From an uncultured Clostridia bacterium (lineage in GTDB: Bacteria; Bacillota; Clostridia; Christensenellales; UBA1242): a stretch of 44,619 nucleotides of DNA. The position numbers and the translations under genes are program-made. Each line of letters begins with the position of its first letter. Positions within the stretch are counted from its first letter, which is position 1. The stretch is taken from positions 1 to 44,619 of the forward strand of contig CAKVMJ010000009.1 of the NCBI GenBank assembly GCA_934772445.1. The letters are read 5' to 3'. Under the pieces are notes generated by a model. It did no database searches. It had not been told where the DNA came from and worked only from the letters and a program-made list of their open reading frames with translations. Positions 35,188 through 43,186 of the stretch are shown in pieces.

Positions 35188-35979
35188 TTATACTATCCTT
35201 CTTAATGTTTTTTTAATATTTCCAATAAAACCCTTGTATTTTTTAGTGCAATCATAAATTTCTGTATCGCCATCATTTATACTTTTAGCTATAAGGTTAA
35301 ACGCCTTTCTAATCTCACCATTTTTAACTGTTCCACCAATAAGCAACTGCTGGCTTATTATATCGTTTTCTGGAACAACACCATATAACGGAATTTTTAG
35401 ATATTTTTCAATCGTTTCAATATCCACCATATCACCATCAAGCATCAAATCTCCCCTAGCCCTATTAATTACCGCACCAATTGTTTCAAAATTAAACGAT
35501 TTTAAAAAGTTAATTATTTTATCCGCATCTCTAATTGCTGAGATATGAGGTGTGGTTACAACAATTGCCTCATCTGCTATTTCCAAAGCTCTAAAAAAAC
35601 CATTTTCAATCCCCGCTGGGCAATCAACCAAAATATAATCAAAGTAATCTTCCACCTCATTCAAAATCTCGTTTATTTTTTTGCCATCTATTGAAACACT
35701 TGAGTATGTATGATTAGAAGGAAACACATATAAATTAGGATTATAAAAATCTTGTAAAATAGCTTGCTTTGCCCTGCATTTACCTTCCAACACATCTATT
35801 AAATCATAAACAATTTGATTTTCCATACCCATCACAACATCTAAATTGTTTAATCCAAAATCAACATCTATTAGCAAAACTTTTAAATTCATTTCAGATA
35901 ATGCCAAACCAAGATTGGCACAAACAGTAGTTTTTCCAACTCCGCCCTTTCCGCTTGTTACCACAATTTTTCTAGCCAT
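35188..35979 (-). CDS. minD: Septum site-determining ATPase MinD
   Basis: A 263-aa ParA/MinD-family ATPase. It has the deviant Walker A GKGGVGKTT (10-18 region), the switch stretch LLIDVDFGLNNLDVVMGME, VDCPAGIENGF and the C-terminal amphipathic membrane helix (GFIGNIKKTLRRIV) that anchors MinD to the membrane when ATP-bound. The ATG at 35979 has AAGGAG 5 bases upstream; the longer frame (from 36009) is rejected. minD leads minD-minE-spoIVFA-spoIVFB. Its own promoter is not obvious, though a terminator of the upstream mreB-like gene stands just before it. Confidence 0.96.
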   Translation of the reverse strand: MARKIVVTSGKGGVGKTTVCANLGLALSEMNLKVLLIDVDFGLNNLDVVMGMENQIVYDLIDVLEGKCRAKQAILQDFYNPNLYVFPSNHTYSSVSIDGKKINEILNEVEDYFDYILVDCPAGIENGFFRALEIADEAIVVTTPHISAIRDADKIINFLKSFNFETIGAVINRARGDLMLDGDMVDIETIEKYLKIPLYGVVPENDIISQQLLIGGTVKNGEIRKAFNLIAKSINDGDTEIYDCTKKYKGFIGNIKKTLRRIV

Positions 35980-36012
35980 ATAAACTCCTTTATAATAGTT
36001 TAATATCAACCG

Positions 36013-36047
36013 TAAAAAAACAAAAGGAAAGTTTAATACTTTCCTTT
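36013..36047 (-). terminator. Terminator after the mreB-like gene
   Basis: Perfect 10-bp stem AAAGGAAAGT (36047-36038 on the minus strand) with ACTTTCCTTT (36032-36023), 5-base loop, then TGTTTTTTT. Separates the mreB-like gene from minD. Confidence 0.85.
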
Positions 36048-36086
36048 ATTTTTAAAAATCATTTTTCATTTTTAGACAAATTATTT

Positions 36087-37088
36087 TCAAACTTCTTCAC
36101 AAATTCTATCCATCAAGGCAGAAGAATTTAACAATATGTCTGCTCCTTTCATAATTGCATTTTCGGGATTTGCAGGCACAACCACTTTTAAATCCAAGCG
36201 TGATTTAAAAAATCTCTCAATACCTGTAATATTTGCAACGCCTCCACACACGAATACTCCACCCATTTTTAGGTTAGTCTTTGCTTCCCCCTTACAAGAA
36301 GATTTTAATTTTTCAGCCACTTCATATATTTGCCCAAAGAATTTTTCAACAATCGGCAATATTTCCGTACTAGTTAATTTAACTGTTTTTTGAATACCTG
36401 AAAAGAAATCAAAACCAACCAACTCATAGGAAATAATATCATTTGGAAGCAATGTACCAATTTCTTTCTTTATATTCTCAAGTTCCACTGCATTTACCAC
36501 CAAATTATATTGATGTAATAAATAATCTGCAATCTCACTATCTAAATCTTTACCGCCAATTCCAAGGGTTATACTAGCCAAAACTTTCATATTAAATACT
36601 AGTGCAATATCTGTTGTACCACCACCAATATCTATTATTAACTTTGTTTTTATGCTATCGTTTACCGATGAACAAATATATGCTAAAACTGCACTTGGAA
36701 CTAATGTTGTTTTATAAACATTTAAGCTATAAGCCAAGTTTCTACATTTATTACGCTCGTTTTCAGACAAACTAGATGGAACAATATAAATAAGCTTGTT
36801 TCTATTTAGAAGTTTTCTATCACCTATTTTATTTAAAAAACTCTCTAAAAGATTTTGCATAATTTCTCTATCTTTTATAACAGAATGGCTAATTGGTTCA
36901 ATTATCTTAACATCTTCATTCTTTTCAATTAACTTATTTGCTTCATTTCCAACTGCAATAGTTTGCATCTTTCCGACTATTTCTGCTTGCGCAATAACTG
37001 TTGGTTCTTTTAAAACCAAGCCCAAGCCCATTTTATATAAGCAACAATTCGAACTTCCAACATCAATTACTAAATTATAATTATTCAT
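36087..37088 (-). CDS. MreB/Mbl-like bacterial actin
   Basis: A 333-aa actin-fold protein. Phosphate-1 motif IDVGSSNCCLYK (8-19) followed by GLGLVLKEPTVIA (like the VLNEPSVVA of MreB), phosphate-2 motif IDIGGGTTDIALV, and the adenosine motif VCGGVANITGIERFF. MreB family filaments direct lateral wall synthesis and cell shape. The protein is divergent: the AxxMxGRTP stretch that normally follows strand 3 is not recognisable (VGNEANKLIEKNEDVKII instead) and no mreC or mreD follows. In many Firmicutes mreBCD precede minCD, so it may be the remnant of that cluster. RBS AAGGA precedes the ATG; it is monocistronic by its promoter and terminator. Confidence 0.8.
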   Translation of the reverse strand: MNNYNLVIDVGSSNCCLYKMGLGLVLKEPTVIAQAEIVGKMQTIAVGNEANKLIEKNEDVKIIEPISHSVIKDREIMQNLLESFLNKIGDRKLLNRNKLIYIVPSSLSENERNKCRNLAYSLNVYKTTLVPSAVLAYICSSVNDSIKTKLIIDIGGGTTDIALVFNMKVLASITLGIGGKDLDSEIADYLLHQYNLVVNAVELENIKKEIGTLLPNDIISYELVGFDFFSGIQKTVKLTSTEILPIVEKFFGQIYEVAEKLKSSCKGEAKTNLKMGGVFVCGGVANITGIERFFKSRLDLKVVVPANPENAIMKGADILLNSSALMDRICEEV

Positions 37089-37143
37089 AAATTTTCCTTA
37101 ATTATTTTATCAAAAATACTTTATTTCAATCTTTTCTTATGAT

Positions 37144-37172
37144 ATTATATAAAAAAGGAAAGAAAATGGCAA
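37144..37172 (-). promoter_or_regulatory. Promoter of the mreB-like gene, overlapping a divergent start codon
   Basis: Minus strand: -35 TTGCCA (37172-37167), 17-base spacer, perfect -10 TATAAT (37149-37144). The -35 overlaps the ATG of the plus-strand 54-aa gene (37166), so the divergent units cannot fire fully independently. Confidence 0.6.
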
Positions 37173-37330
37173 AAGATATTCAAGAAATTATCAAAGAAAT
37201 TAGAAATGAAGAAGCCTCAAATATTGAAAAACTAGATGAGGCTCAGCAATATATGTATTACAACCATAAGCGTATTGAAACTGAAAATGCTATGAAATCT
37301 TTAGGACTTAAATTCAAAAAGGGAGAATAG
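37166..37330 (+). CDS. Small 54-aa helical protein upstream of a PIN-domain gene (possible antitoxin)
   Basis: Not recognised as a family. It is a short, highly charged, all-helical-looking protein (MAKDIQEIIKEIRNEEASN at the start, LGLKFKKGE at the end) without an obvious ribbon-helix-helix, AbrB or HTH DNA-binding motif. ATG at 37166 is chosen because AAGGAAAG stands just before it; the nine preceding codons would put that site inside the gene. It is one of only two plus-strand genes and lies directly before the PIN gene (2-5 bases apart). Small gene first, PIN nuclease second is the order of VapBC-type toxin-antitoxin pairs, so an antitoxin role is a reasonable inference. Confidence 0.65.
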   Translation: MAKDIQEIIKEIRNEEASNIEKLDEAQQYMYYNHKRIETENAMKSLGLKFKKGE

Positions 37331-37335
37331 GATTG

Positions 37336-38121
37336 ATGTGGGTAGATAGAAATAAGGTTAGAAATTTTGCTTTAGATACAAATATCGTTATTAATTTGTT
37401 TCAAATTAGCTCTCAACAGCAAATTAACTTTGTGCACCAACCTGCAAGAGTTAATGAGAGTATTTACCATTTTTATGATTTGGTAACCTCCGACCAGCAA
37501 AGGTTCAACTTTTTTATCACCCCAGAAACTCAATCAGAAATTTCAAAAGGCATCAAACAATATGGCCACGACCCTGGCATTATTGATTTTATTAATAATT
37601 CCTCTATCGAACCAGTTGTTCTGAAAGGCTCAGAATTAAACGATGCAAACCAATTGCAATCTATTTATTTAGGAAAATCCAAAAAACACAACAACCATAA
37701 AGTTTTAGCAATGTTTGATAAAGATGATGCTGCAGATGCACGCATCTTAGCTGAAGCCACATCAATTGATTGTATGTTAATAACAGATAATTTCAAGCAC
37801 TTCGAAAAAGTGAAAGATAAGATAATTATAGCAAATAACAGACTCGGATTTGACTATGGCATACCTTATTCCACCCTATCATTTTTCAAAGTATTTCTTC
37901 CAGAATGTTACGATAGAAAGACGGATAATTTTAAAGAAGCTCCTTCATCTATGTTAGATTTATATTCATCCCAACCTGAATTATTAGAGGAGGGTTCTAA
38001 ATTTAATTACTTTACAAAATATTACGAATTCCATAAAGCCTTAAATATAGAAGATTTAAATATAGACTCTCCTTACGAGATGGATTTACCATCTGAAACT
38101 CCAGAAGCACCAGAACTATAA
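37336..38121 (+). CDS. PIN-domain protein with long C-terminal extension (possible toxin ribonuclease)
   Basis: A 261-aa protein. Residues 10-160 look like a PIN domain: FALDTNIVIN (D14), FFITPETQSEISKG (E64 or E68), DDAADARILAEA (D131/D134) and MLITDNFKHF (D151), which gives the usual D-E-D-D acidic set of a Mg-dependent RNase. VapC toxins are about 130-140 residues, so the ~100-residue C-terminal part, Pro/Glu-rich at the end (SETPEAPE), and an enlarged insert (20-55) are unusual. Start: ATG at 37336; a TTG at 37333 with GGGAG 7 bases before is equally possible. Substrate and toxicity are not known. Confidence 0.7.
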   Translation: MWVDRNKVRNFALDTNIVINLFQISSQQQINFVHQPARVNESIYHFYDLVTSDQQRFNFFITPETQSEISKGIKQYGHDPGIIDFINNSSIEPVVLKGSELNDANQLQSIYLGKSKKHNNHKVLAMFDKDDAADARILAEATSIDCMLITDNFKHFEKVKDKIIIANNRLGFDYGIPYSTLSFFKVFLPECYDRKTDNFKEAPSSMLDLYSSQPELLEEGSKFNYFTKYYEFHKALNIEDLNIDSPYEMDLPSETPEAPEL

Positions 38122-38153
38122 AAAATAAACCCTTTGATTAGGGTTTATTTTTT
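38121..38153. terminator. Bidirectional terminator between the PIN gene and thrS
   Basis: Perfect 13-bp stem (38121-38133 with 38140-38152) around a 6-base loop, AATAAACCCT / AGGGTTTATT core, with T-tracts in both directions. It serves the convergent PIN gene (plus) and thrS (minus). Confidence 0.9.
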
Positions 38154-38161
38154 ATTGAATA

Positions 38162-39901
38162 TTAATCTAATTCTTTATCAGCGATAACTCTACAAATTTC
38201 ATTAATAGCATCACTTACAGGCTTTGAACCAACATCGCCTTTATTTCTTTTTCTTATAGAAACGCAAGCATTTGCCATTTCGTTATCACCAACAACAAGC
38301 ATATAAGGAACTTTTTCTAATTGAGCTTCTCTTATCTTTTTAGAAATAGTTTCATTCCTAAAATCTTTTTCAACTCTAACGCCTGCCATATCTAATCTTG
38401 CAACAATTTCATTTGCATAATCAATATTCTTTTCTGAAATAGTCATAACTTTAACTTGAACTGGAGATAGCCAAGTTGGGAACGCACCAGCAAAATGTTC
38501 TGTAATAATACCAATAAATCTTTCAAAAGAACCAAAAATTGCTCTATGAACCATAATTGGTCTTTGCTTATTACCATTTTCATCAATATAGCTTAAATCA
38601 AATCTTAAAGGCAATTGGAAATCTAATTGGATTGTACCCATTTGCCATTCTCTACCAATACAATCTTTCATTTTTATATCAATCTTAGGTCCGTAGAACG
38701 CTCCATCGCCTTCATTTATCCTATATTGATTTTCGCCACATATTTCATTTAAAACGCCTTTTAAAGACTTCTCAGCCTCGTTCCAAACTTCAATATCACC
38801 CATAAAGTCGGCTGGTCTTGTAGATAAAGTTAGTTGGTAACTTAAACCAAATATACCATATAATTTATCCATAATTTCAACAATGCTCTTAATTTCGCTA
38901 GAGATTTGGTCTGGGCGAATAAAATTATGTGAATCATCTTGTCTGAACATTCTAACTCTAAATAATCCATTTAATTGACCAGATTTTTCATTTCTATGAA
39001 TAACATCAACATCGTTTAATCTCAAAGGCAAATCTTTATAACTACGAAGCTTACTTTGGTAAATTCTAATAGAATTTGGGCAGTTCATTGGTTTTAATGC
39101 TTGTTCATTACCATCAGCATCTGTTAAAACAAACATGTCTTCTTTGTAATGATCCCAATGTCCTGAAGTTTTCCATAGAACACTACTATTTAATTGTGGT
39201 GCTGAAAACTCAAGATAACCTTTCTTTCTATGTTCTTCTCTCCAGAAATTAATAAGAGTATTTAAAACTGTAAAGCCCTTTGGTAACCAATAAGCCATAC
39301 CTGGAGCAGTTTCATCAAAGAAGAATAATTCTAATTCTCTACCTAATTTCCTATGGTCTCTTTTTAGAGCCTCTTCAATCATTCGAATATATTCTTTTAA
39401 TTGTTGTTTATCTGCAAAGCCATAGCAATAAACTCTTTGAAGCATCTTATTATTTTCATTGCCTCTCCAGTATGCTCCTGCCACCTTATTAATCTTAAAA
39501 GCAAATGAACGAAGATATTTTGTGTTTTCAACATGAGGTCCACGGCAAAGGTCAACAAAGTCATCACCTAAATAATAGATAGAAATCTCTTCATCTTCAG
39601 GCAATTCATTTATAAGTTCAACTTTATATTCATTATCCTTGAATAATTCCAAAGCTTCTTTCTTGCTAACAACTTTTCTAGTGAAATCCTCATTATTTGC
39701 AATTATTCTCTTCATTTCTTCTTCAATTGCTGGGAAATCATCTGGAGTTATAGATTTATTCAAATCTATATCATAATAAAAGCCATTATCAATTGCTGGA
39801 CCAATTGTAAACTTAACATCTTTATAGATGTTTCTAAGTGCTTTTGCTAGAACATGACTCATTCCGTGTCTTAAAATCTCAATATCGTATTTTTCTGCCA
39901 T
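38162..39901 (-). CDS. thrS: Threonyl-tRNA synthetase lacking the TGS domain
   Basis: A 579-aa class II synthetase. The N-terminal TGS domain (about 60 residues) of the usual 640-aa enzyme is absent; the protein begins at the editing domain, with HxxxH (H12, H16) and the editing CRGPH motif. The catalytic domain shows zinc-ligand candidates in MNCPNS, DDSHNF and MVHRAIFGSFERF, class II motif 2 (FRVRMFRQDDSH) and motif 3 (GSFERFIGIITEH), and a C-terminal anticodon domain. AAGGAG before the ATG supports this start, so the lack of TGS is real and not a mis-start. A T-box leader lies directly upstream. Confidence 0.97.
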   Translation of the reverse strand: MAEKYDIEILRHGMSHVLAKALRNIYKDVKFTIGPAIDNGFYYDIDLNKSITPDDFPAIEEEMKRIIANNEDFTRKVVSKKEALELFKDNEYKVELINELPEDEEISIYYLGDDFVDLCRGPHVENTKYLRSFAFKINKVAGAYWRGNENNKMLQRVYCYGFADKQQLKEYIRMIEEALKRDHRKLGRELELFFFDETAPGMAYWLPKGFTVLNTLINFWREEHRKKGYLEFSAPQLNSSVLWKTSGHWDHYKEDMFVLTDADGNEQALKPMNCPNSIRIYQSKLRSYKDLPLRLNDVDVIHRNEKSGQLNGLFRVRMFRQDDSHNFIRPDQISSEIKSIVEIMDKLYGIFGLSYQLTLSTRPADFMGDIEVWNEAEKSLKGVLNEICGENQYRINEGDGAFYGPKIDIKMKDCIGREWQMGTIQLDFQLPLRFDLSYIDENGNKQRPIMVHRAIFGSFERFIGIITEHFAGAFPTWLSPVQVKVMTISEKNIDYANEIVARLDMAGVRVEKDFRNETISKKIREAQLEKVPYMLVVGDNEMANACVSIRKRNKGDVGSKPVSDAINEICRVIADKELD

Positions 39902-39911
39902 AATTTTCTCC

Positions 39912-40158
39912 TTATTGTGTATTGGGCGTAAAAAAAGCCCTTTAATCTCTTAAAGGACGAGATATTCCCGCGGTTCCACCTTATTTATGCATAAAAAATG
40001 CATCAACTTTAACTCTAATTGTCGTATTAGAAAACGCTACAGTATAAAAATAGTTTCAGTTAGAAGTTATTTGCGGGCATCTCAGCATCTCCCACTCTCT
40101 GTAAAATGATTGCTTAAAACCTACTTGTTTTTTAATCACCCCATAGTATTGAATTATA
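39912..40158 (-). promoter_or_regulatory. T-box riboswitch leader of thrS
   Basis: Minus-strand leader between promoter and thrS. It has the T-box core AAGGTGGAACCGCGG (39982-39968), a Stem I region with AGAGAGTGGGAGATGC and GCCCGC, and a terminator hairpin. T-box RNAs sense uncharged tRNA and allow read-through when it is scarce. An ACU triplet followed by A in GAAACTAT (about 40049-40056) is a candidate threonine specifier; this choice is not certain. A further TGCAT inverted repeat lies at about 39987-40002. Confidence 0.9.
39930..39958 (-). terminator. Terminator of the thrS T-box
   Basis: Minus strand: CCTTTAA (39956-39950), loop of four, TTAAAGG (39945-39939), plus a G-C closing pair, then a run of seven T. 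The competing antiterminator uses the T-box core upstream. Confidence 0.8.
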
Positions 40159-40163
40159 GATAT

Positions 40164-40191
40164 TTTATAACAAAACGCAAAGCGTTGTCAA
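40164..40191 (-). promoter_or_regulatory. Promoter of the thrS leader
   Basis: Minus strand: perfect -35 TTGACA (40191-40186), 16-base spacer, -10 TATAAA (40169-40164). It lies right after the ytxC stop. Confidence 0.75.
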
Positions 40192-40195
40192 GAAT

Positions 40196-40924
40196 TTAGA
40201 TTAATTTATTTGAAAAAATGTAATTAATTAGGTTTAAAGACTCTTTTGTTAACTTATCCTTACACATCAATTTTATTTTTTTAGGAGATAACAATATTAG
40301 ATTGGTAATTAATTCCGCCTCATCGGTTATTTTTTTAGTTAGAAATGTATCTTTACATCTATCTCCATTTTCATCGTAAAATTCAAACCTCTTATCATAT
40401 TTTACTATAATTATTCTTCCGCTTGGAGCAATACTCTCCACCAAAACTTCCAATAAAACTTCAGCATTAGATATAATACTATCATCTCTATTAGCAAGAT
40501 TAACCAGTTCGAACCATTTATTTTTAAGTTTAGATAGCCTAAAATTAAAGAAGGCGTGTAGGTCAATTTTCTTGCTAAGTTCTAACAAATTTTCAATTTC
40601 TCTTTTTTCCTCTTCAAAATCAAATAGAACTAGAGTTTTAATAAAAACACTATTGCTTGTTTGTTCGCTTGTTGGAGATTTTATGTTGTTCATAATAATC
40701 TCTTCTTTTTCTGTTATAAGAATTATTTCTGCAATAAGTTTTTTCAAAGTTTTCTTAAATTTATATGTGGGATTATCTATGGCAATAGATAATATTGAAT
40801 TATCCTTTGAATCATAAAAAGCCGATTGAATTTTATTTTCACCAAATTCAATTTTTAGCTTTTCTTCTAAAACCATTAAGTATTTTTTATATTTAGTTTG
40901 AATTATCAAACTTATTTCCCACAT
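40196..40924 (-). CDS. ytxC: YtxC-like sporulation-associated protein
   Basis: A 242-aa soluble protein. The conserved C-terminal half of the YtxC family is visible: LHAFFNFRLSKLKNKW (the F-NFRL motif), a helical region, and a beta segment ending LILLSPKKIKLM, which matches the family's LxxLxPxxIxx. YtxC is a conserved endospore-former protein of unclear biochemical role that stands beside thrS in Bacillus and Clostridia, exactly as here. ATG at 40924 with AGGTGA about 8 bases upstream is preferred to an earlier GTG. A CATAGAATA element upstream resembles the -10 of sporulation sigma factors. Confidence 0.75.
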   Translation of the reverse strand: MWEISLIIQTKYKKYLMVLEEKLKIEFGENKIQSAFYDSKDNSILSIAIDNPTYKFKKTLKKLIAEIILITEKEEIIMNNIKSPTSEQTSNSVFIKTLVLFDFEEEKREIENLLELSKKIDLHAFFNFRLSKLKNKWFELVNLANRDDSIISNAEVLLEVLVESIAPSGRIIIVKYDKRFEFYDENGDRCKDTFLTKKITDEAELITNLILLSPKKIKLMCKDKLTKESLNLINYIFSNKLI

Positions 40925-41014
40925 AAAACTTGTCACCTTAAATTATCAACTATTAATATTCTATGCTATCTTCCCCTTTTTATTTTACTTTTATGAAAAA
41001 ATATATCATAAAAT

Positions 41015-41063
41015 AAAAAAAGAAAATTTTAATCATCTATAATAGACTTTTTAAAATTTTCTT
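41015..41063 (-). terminator. Terminator after argS
   Basis: Perfect 13-bp stem (AAGAAAATTTTAA with TTAAAATTTTCTT; 41063-41051 and 41032-41020) around an 18-base loop, then a T-run on the minus strand. Confidence 0.75.
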
Positions 41064-41080
41064 AAAATTAATTAATAAAA

Positions 41081-42805
41081 CTACATTCTTTCTGGTATTT
41101 CTATTGCTAATATATTGCAAGCATTTTCAATACATTTTAAAACCATTCTAGAGAAATTTAGATAACTTTGTCTTTTAACATCATCTGTTTCTTTAAGTAT
41201 TTTTACATCATTATAGAATGTTGAATAAGCACTTGCTAATTCGTAAACCCCTAAAGCAAGAGCATTTAATGAATTTTCTTCTAATGCAACATCATACGCA
41301 TTAATCAATTTCAATACTTCCATCATAACTTTTTCTTGACTAGGCAAAGCTATTTTGATACTACTCTCTTTATAATCGGATTTATCTAACAAGCTCTTAA
41401 TCCTTACTGCTGAATATTGAATATAAGGACCAGTTTTACCTTCAAAATTTACAAATTTATCAACATCAAAAATATAATCCTTAGAAACAACATTGATTAA
41501 ATCTCCAAAGATTAATGCTCCAACACCAATTTTCATCGCAAGTTCTTTTGTTGGATTCTGAACCTTATCACTTGATTTTAATTTTTCTAAGGCTTTATCA
41601 GAAATGGTATCAATCAAATCCTCAAGTCCAGCAACTTTACCATCTCTAGTTTTGAAAGGTTTACCATCTTTACCATTAACTGTTCCAAATTGGATATGAG
41701 TAAGGATAGGTTTATCTCCAACAATGCCAGCCTTTTTAACACATCTAAACACTTGTTTAAAATGAAGTGCTTGCCTAAAATCTGTTACATATAAAATCTT
41801 ATCAGGATTAAAATCTCTCACACGCTGGTAAATAGTTGCAATTTCTGTAATTGGATACATTTGCGCGCCATTACTCTTTTGCAACAAAAGTGGTGGCATT
41901 GGCTCAGTTTCGCCTTCAATTGCAACATCAACAATCTTTGCCCCATCACTCTCGTAAGAAAGTTTTTTGTCTTCAAAAAGTTTTAAGATAGTTGGCACAA
42001 TATCATTAACAGAACTCTCGCCATTCCATAAATCAAAAGATGTACCTAAAGATGAATAAATTCTTTTTACCATTTTTATGCTAACATCTCTCATTTCTTG
42101 CCAGATTTCATAATAGCCTGCTTTCTTATTTTGCAACCATAAAGTTATATCACTAGCTCTTTTTGCAAACTCTTCATCAGTTTTCTTTTTAGTATTTGCA
42201 TTTGGATATGCAGTTTCTAGCATTTTTTCAGTTATCTTAATTTTAGGTTTATCTTCGCCAAAGTATCCGCCAAAATCGTATGTATCCATAAGTTCGGCTA
42301 TAGTTAAACCCATTTGCAATCCCCAGTCGCCCAAATGAGCATCTGAAATAACTTTGTTTCCCTTAAAAATATTTAATCTCTTAATTGCTTCACCAATAAC
42401 TGCAGAACGCATATGACCTACATGCAAAGGTTTTGCAACATTTGCACCACCATAATCTAAAACAATAGTTGATGGGTTAGATAATTTCTCAACACCAACG
42501 CGTTCATCTTTCAAAATATTATTAGCAAGCTTTGAGAATAACTCACTCTTAATTTTAAAATTAACAAAAGCTGGTTTTGCAACTTCTATTTCAAATTCAT
42601 CACATTCTTCTAAAAAAGAATTTTTTATTGTTTCAGCAATCTCTATAGGGTTTTTCTTTAAAGATTTTGCTATAGCAAAAGCACCATTACATTGCAAATG
42701 TACGCCTTCCCTATCCGAAAAAGAAACACTAGCATAGTTTTCATCAAAACCATTCTTTATAAATACTTTTTTTAACTTTTCCTCAACATACTTTTTTATA
42801 TTCAT
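41081..42805 (-). CDS. argS: Arginyl-tRNA synthetase
   Basis: A 574-aa class I synthetase. N-terminal additional domain (1-105), then ANVAKPLHVGHMRSAVIGE with the HIGH-type motif HVGH (128-131), the insert and catalytic domain with FGTVNGKDGKPFKTRDG at the KMSKS-equivalent site (ArgRS often lacks a standard KMSK), and a helical C-terminal anticodon-binding domain ending in NACNILAIEIPERM. The ATG at 42805 with AAGGA 7 bases upstream is used; the 12-residue extension (MLYFCIFHKEKI) is rejected. Transcribed alone under a near-consensus promoter. Confidence 0.97.
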   Translation of the reverse strand: MNIKKYVEEKLKKVFIKNGFDENYASVSFSDREGVHLQCNGAFAIAKSLKKNPIEIAETIKNSFLEECDEFEIEVAKPAFVNFKIKSELFSKLANNILKDERVGVEKLSNPSTIVLDYGGANVAKPLHVGHMRSAVIGEAIKRLNIFKGNKVISDAHLGDWGLQMGLTIAELMDTYDFGGYFGEDKPKIKITEKMLETAYPNANTKKKTDEEFAKRASDITLWLQNKKAGYYEIWQEMRDVSIKMVKRIYSSLGTSFDLWNGESSVNDIVPTILKLFEDKKLSYESDGAKIVDVAIEGETEPMPPLLLQKSNGAQMYPITEIATIYQRVRDFNPDKILYVTDFRQALHFKQVFRCVKKAGIVGDKPILTHIQFGTVNGKDGKPFKTRDGKVAGLEDLIDTISDKALEKLKSSDKVQNPTKELAMKIGVGALIFGDLINVVSKDYIFDVDKFVNFEGKTGPYIQYSAVRIKSLLDKSDYKESSIKIALPSQEKVMMEVLKLINAYDVALEENSLNALALGVYELASAYSTFYNDVKILKETDDVKRQSYLNFSRMVLKCIENACNILAIEIPERM

Positions 42806-42831
42806 AATCTTTTCCTTGTGAAATATACAAA

Positions 42832-42860
42832 AGTATAACATAGTTAGTTTAATATTTCAA
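42832..42860 (-). promoter_or_regulatory. Promoter of argS
   Basis: Minus strand: -35 TTGAAA (42860-42855), 17-base spacer, -10 TATACT (42837-42832) preceded by TGT. Nearly identical in plan to the promoter at 3180-3208. Confidence 0.75.
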
Positions 42861-42902
42861 ATATTTTTTATTTTTAATTAATAAAAACTAATTATTTTAA
42901 GT

Positions 42903-42992
42903 TTAAGTGGCTGTATAGATTGCAACTAGCATTGCATTTATTACAAGCGTTACTGCTATTACTGTTGCAATAATCTTTGTTGATTTTTTCAT
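42903..42992 (-). CDS. Possible 29-aa hydrophobic membrane peptide
   Basis: A short frame in the 345-base gap between argS and the mgtC-like gene. Its translation is three-part: basic start MKKSTK, a continuous hydrophobic helix (about residues 7-25, IIATVIAVTLVINAMLVAI), then YTAT and a stop. This is a clean single-span topology, unlikely but not impossible by chance in AT-rich DNA. The ribosome binding site is poor (only AAAAG close to the ATG), and the terminator of the mgtC-like gene lies between the two. In Salmonella a 30-aa hydrophobic peptide (MgtR) is encoded downstream of mgtC; the likeness in size, topology and position is striking but unproven. The rest of the gap holds only AT-rich sequence and the terminator. 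Confidence 0.35.
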   Translation of the reverse strand: MKKSTKIIATVIAVTLVINAMLVAIYTAT

Positions 42993-43068
42993 CTTTTAAT
43001 AAATTTCTTAAAATCAAAGAAATATTTGATATGAATAATCTAAAAATATTTAAAATTTATTAAAATAT

Positions 43069-43095
43069 AAAAAAGCCTCAATTTAAGACTTTTTT
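43069..43095 (-). terminator. Terminator after the mgtC-like gene
   Basis: Minus-strand stem AAAAAAGTCT with AGGCTTTTTT (one G-U pair), 7-base loop, ending in a T-run, about 90 bases after the mgtC-like stop. Confidence 0.7.
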
Positions 43096-43186
43096 ATATT
43101 TTTTATTAATTTTAATCAATTCCTAAAAATTTCCTCATAAATTAAAAGCAAATGAATTTTCCTTAAGTTTAATAAAAACCATAAAC

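Noticed and set aside
35980..36012. Promoter for minD between the upstream terminator and its ribosome binding site
   Set aside because: A TATTAT box exists but no acceptable -35 at 16-18 bases was found; read-through from the mreB-like gene is as likely.
42806..42841. Longer argS N-terminus (12 extra residues)
   Set aside because: It would include the ribosome binding site and overlap the -10 of the promoter; the extra residues do not resemble ArgRS.
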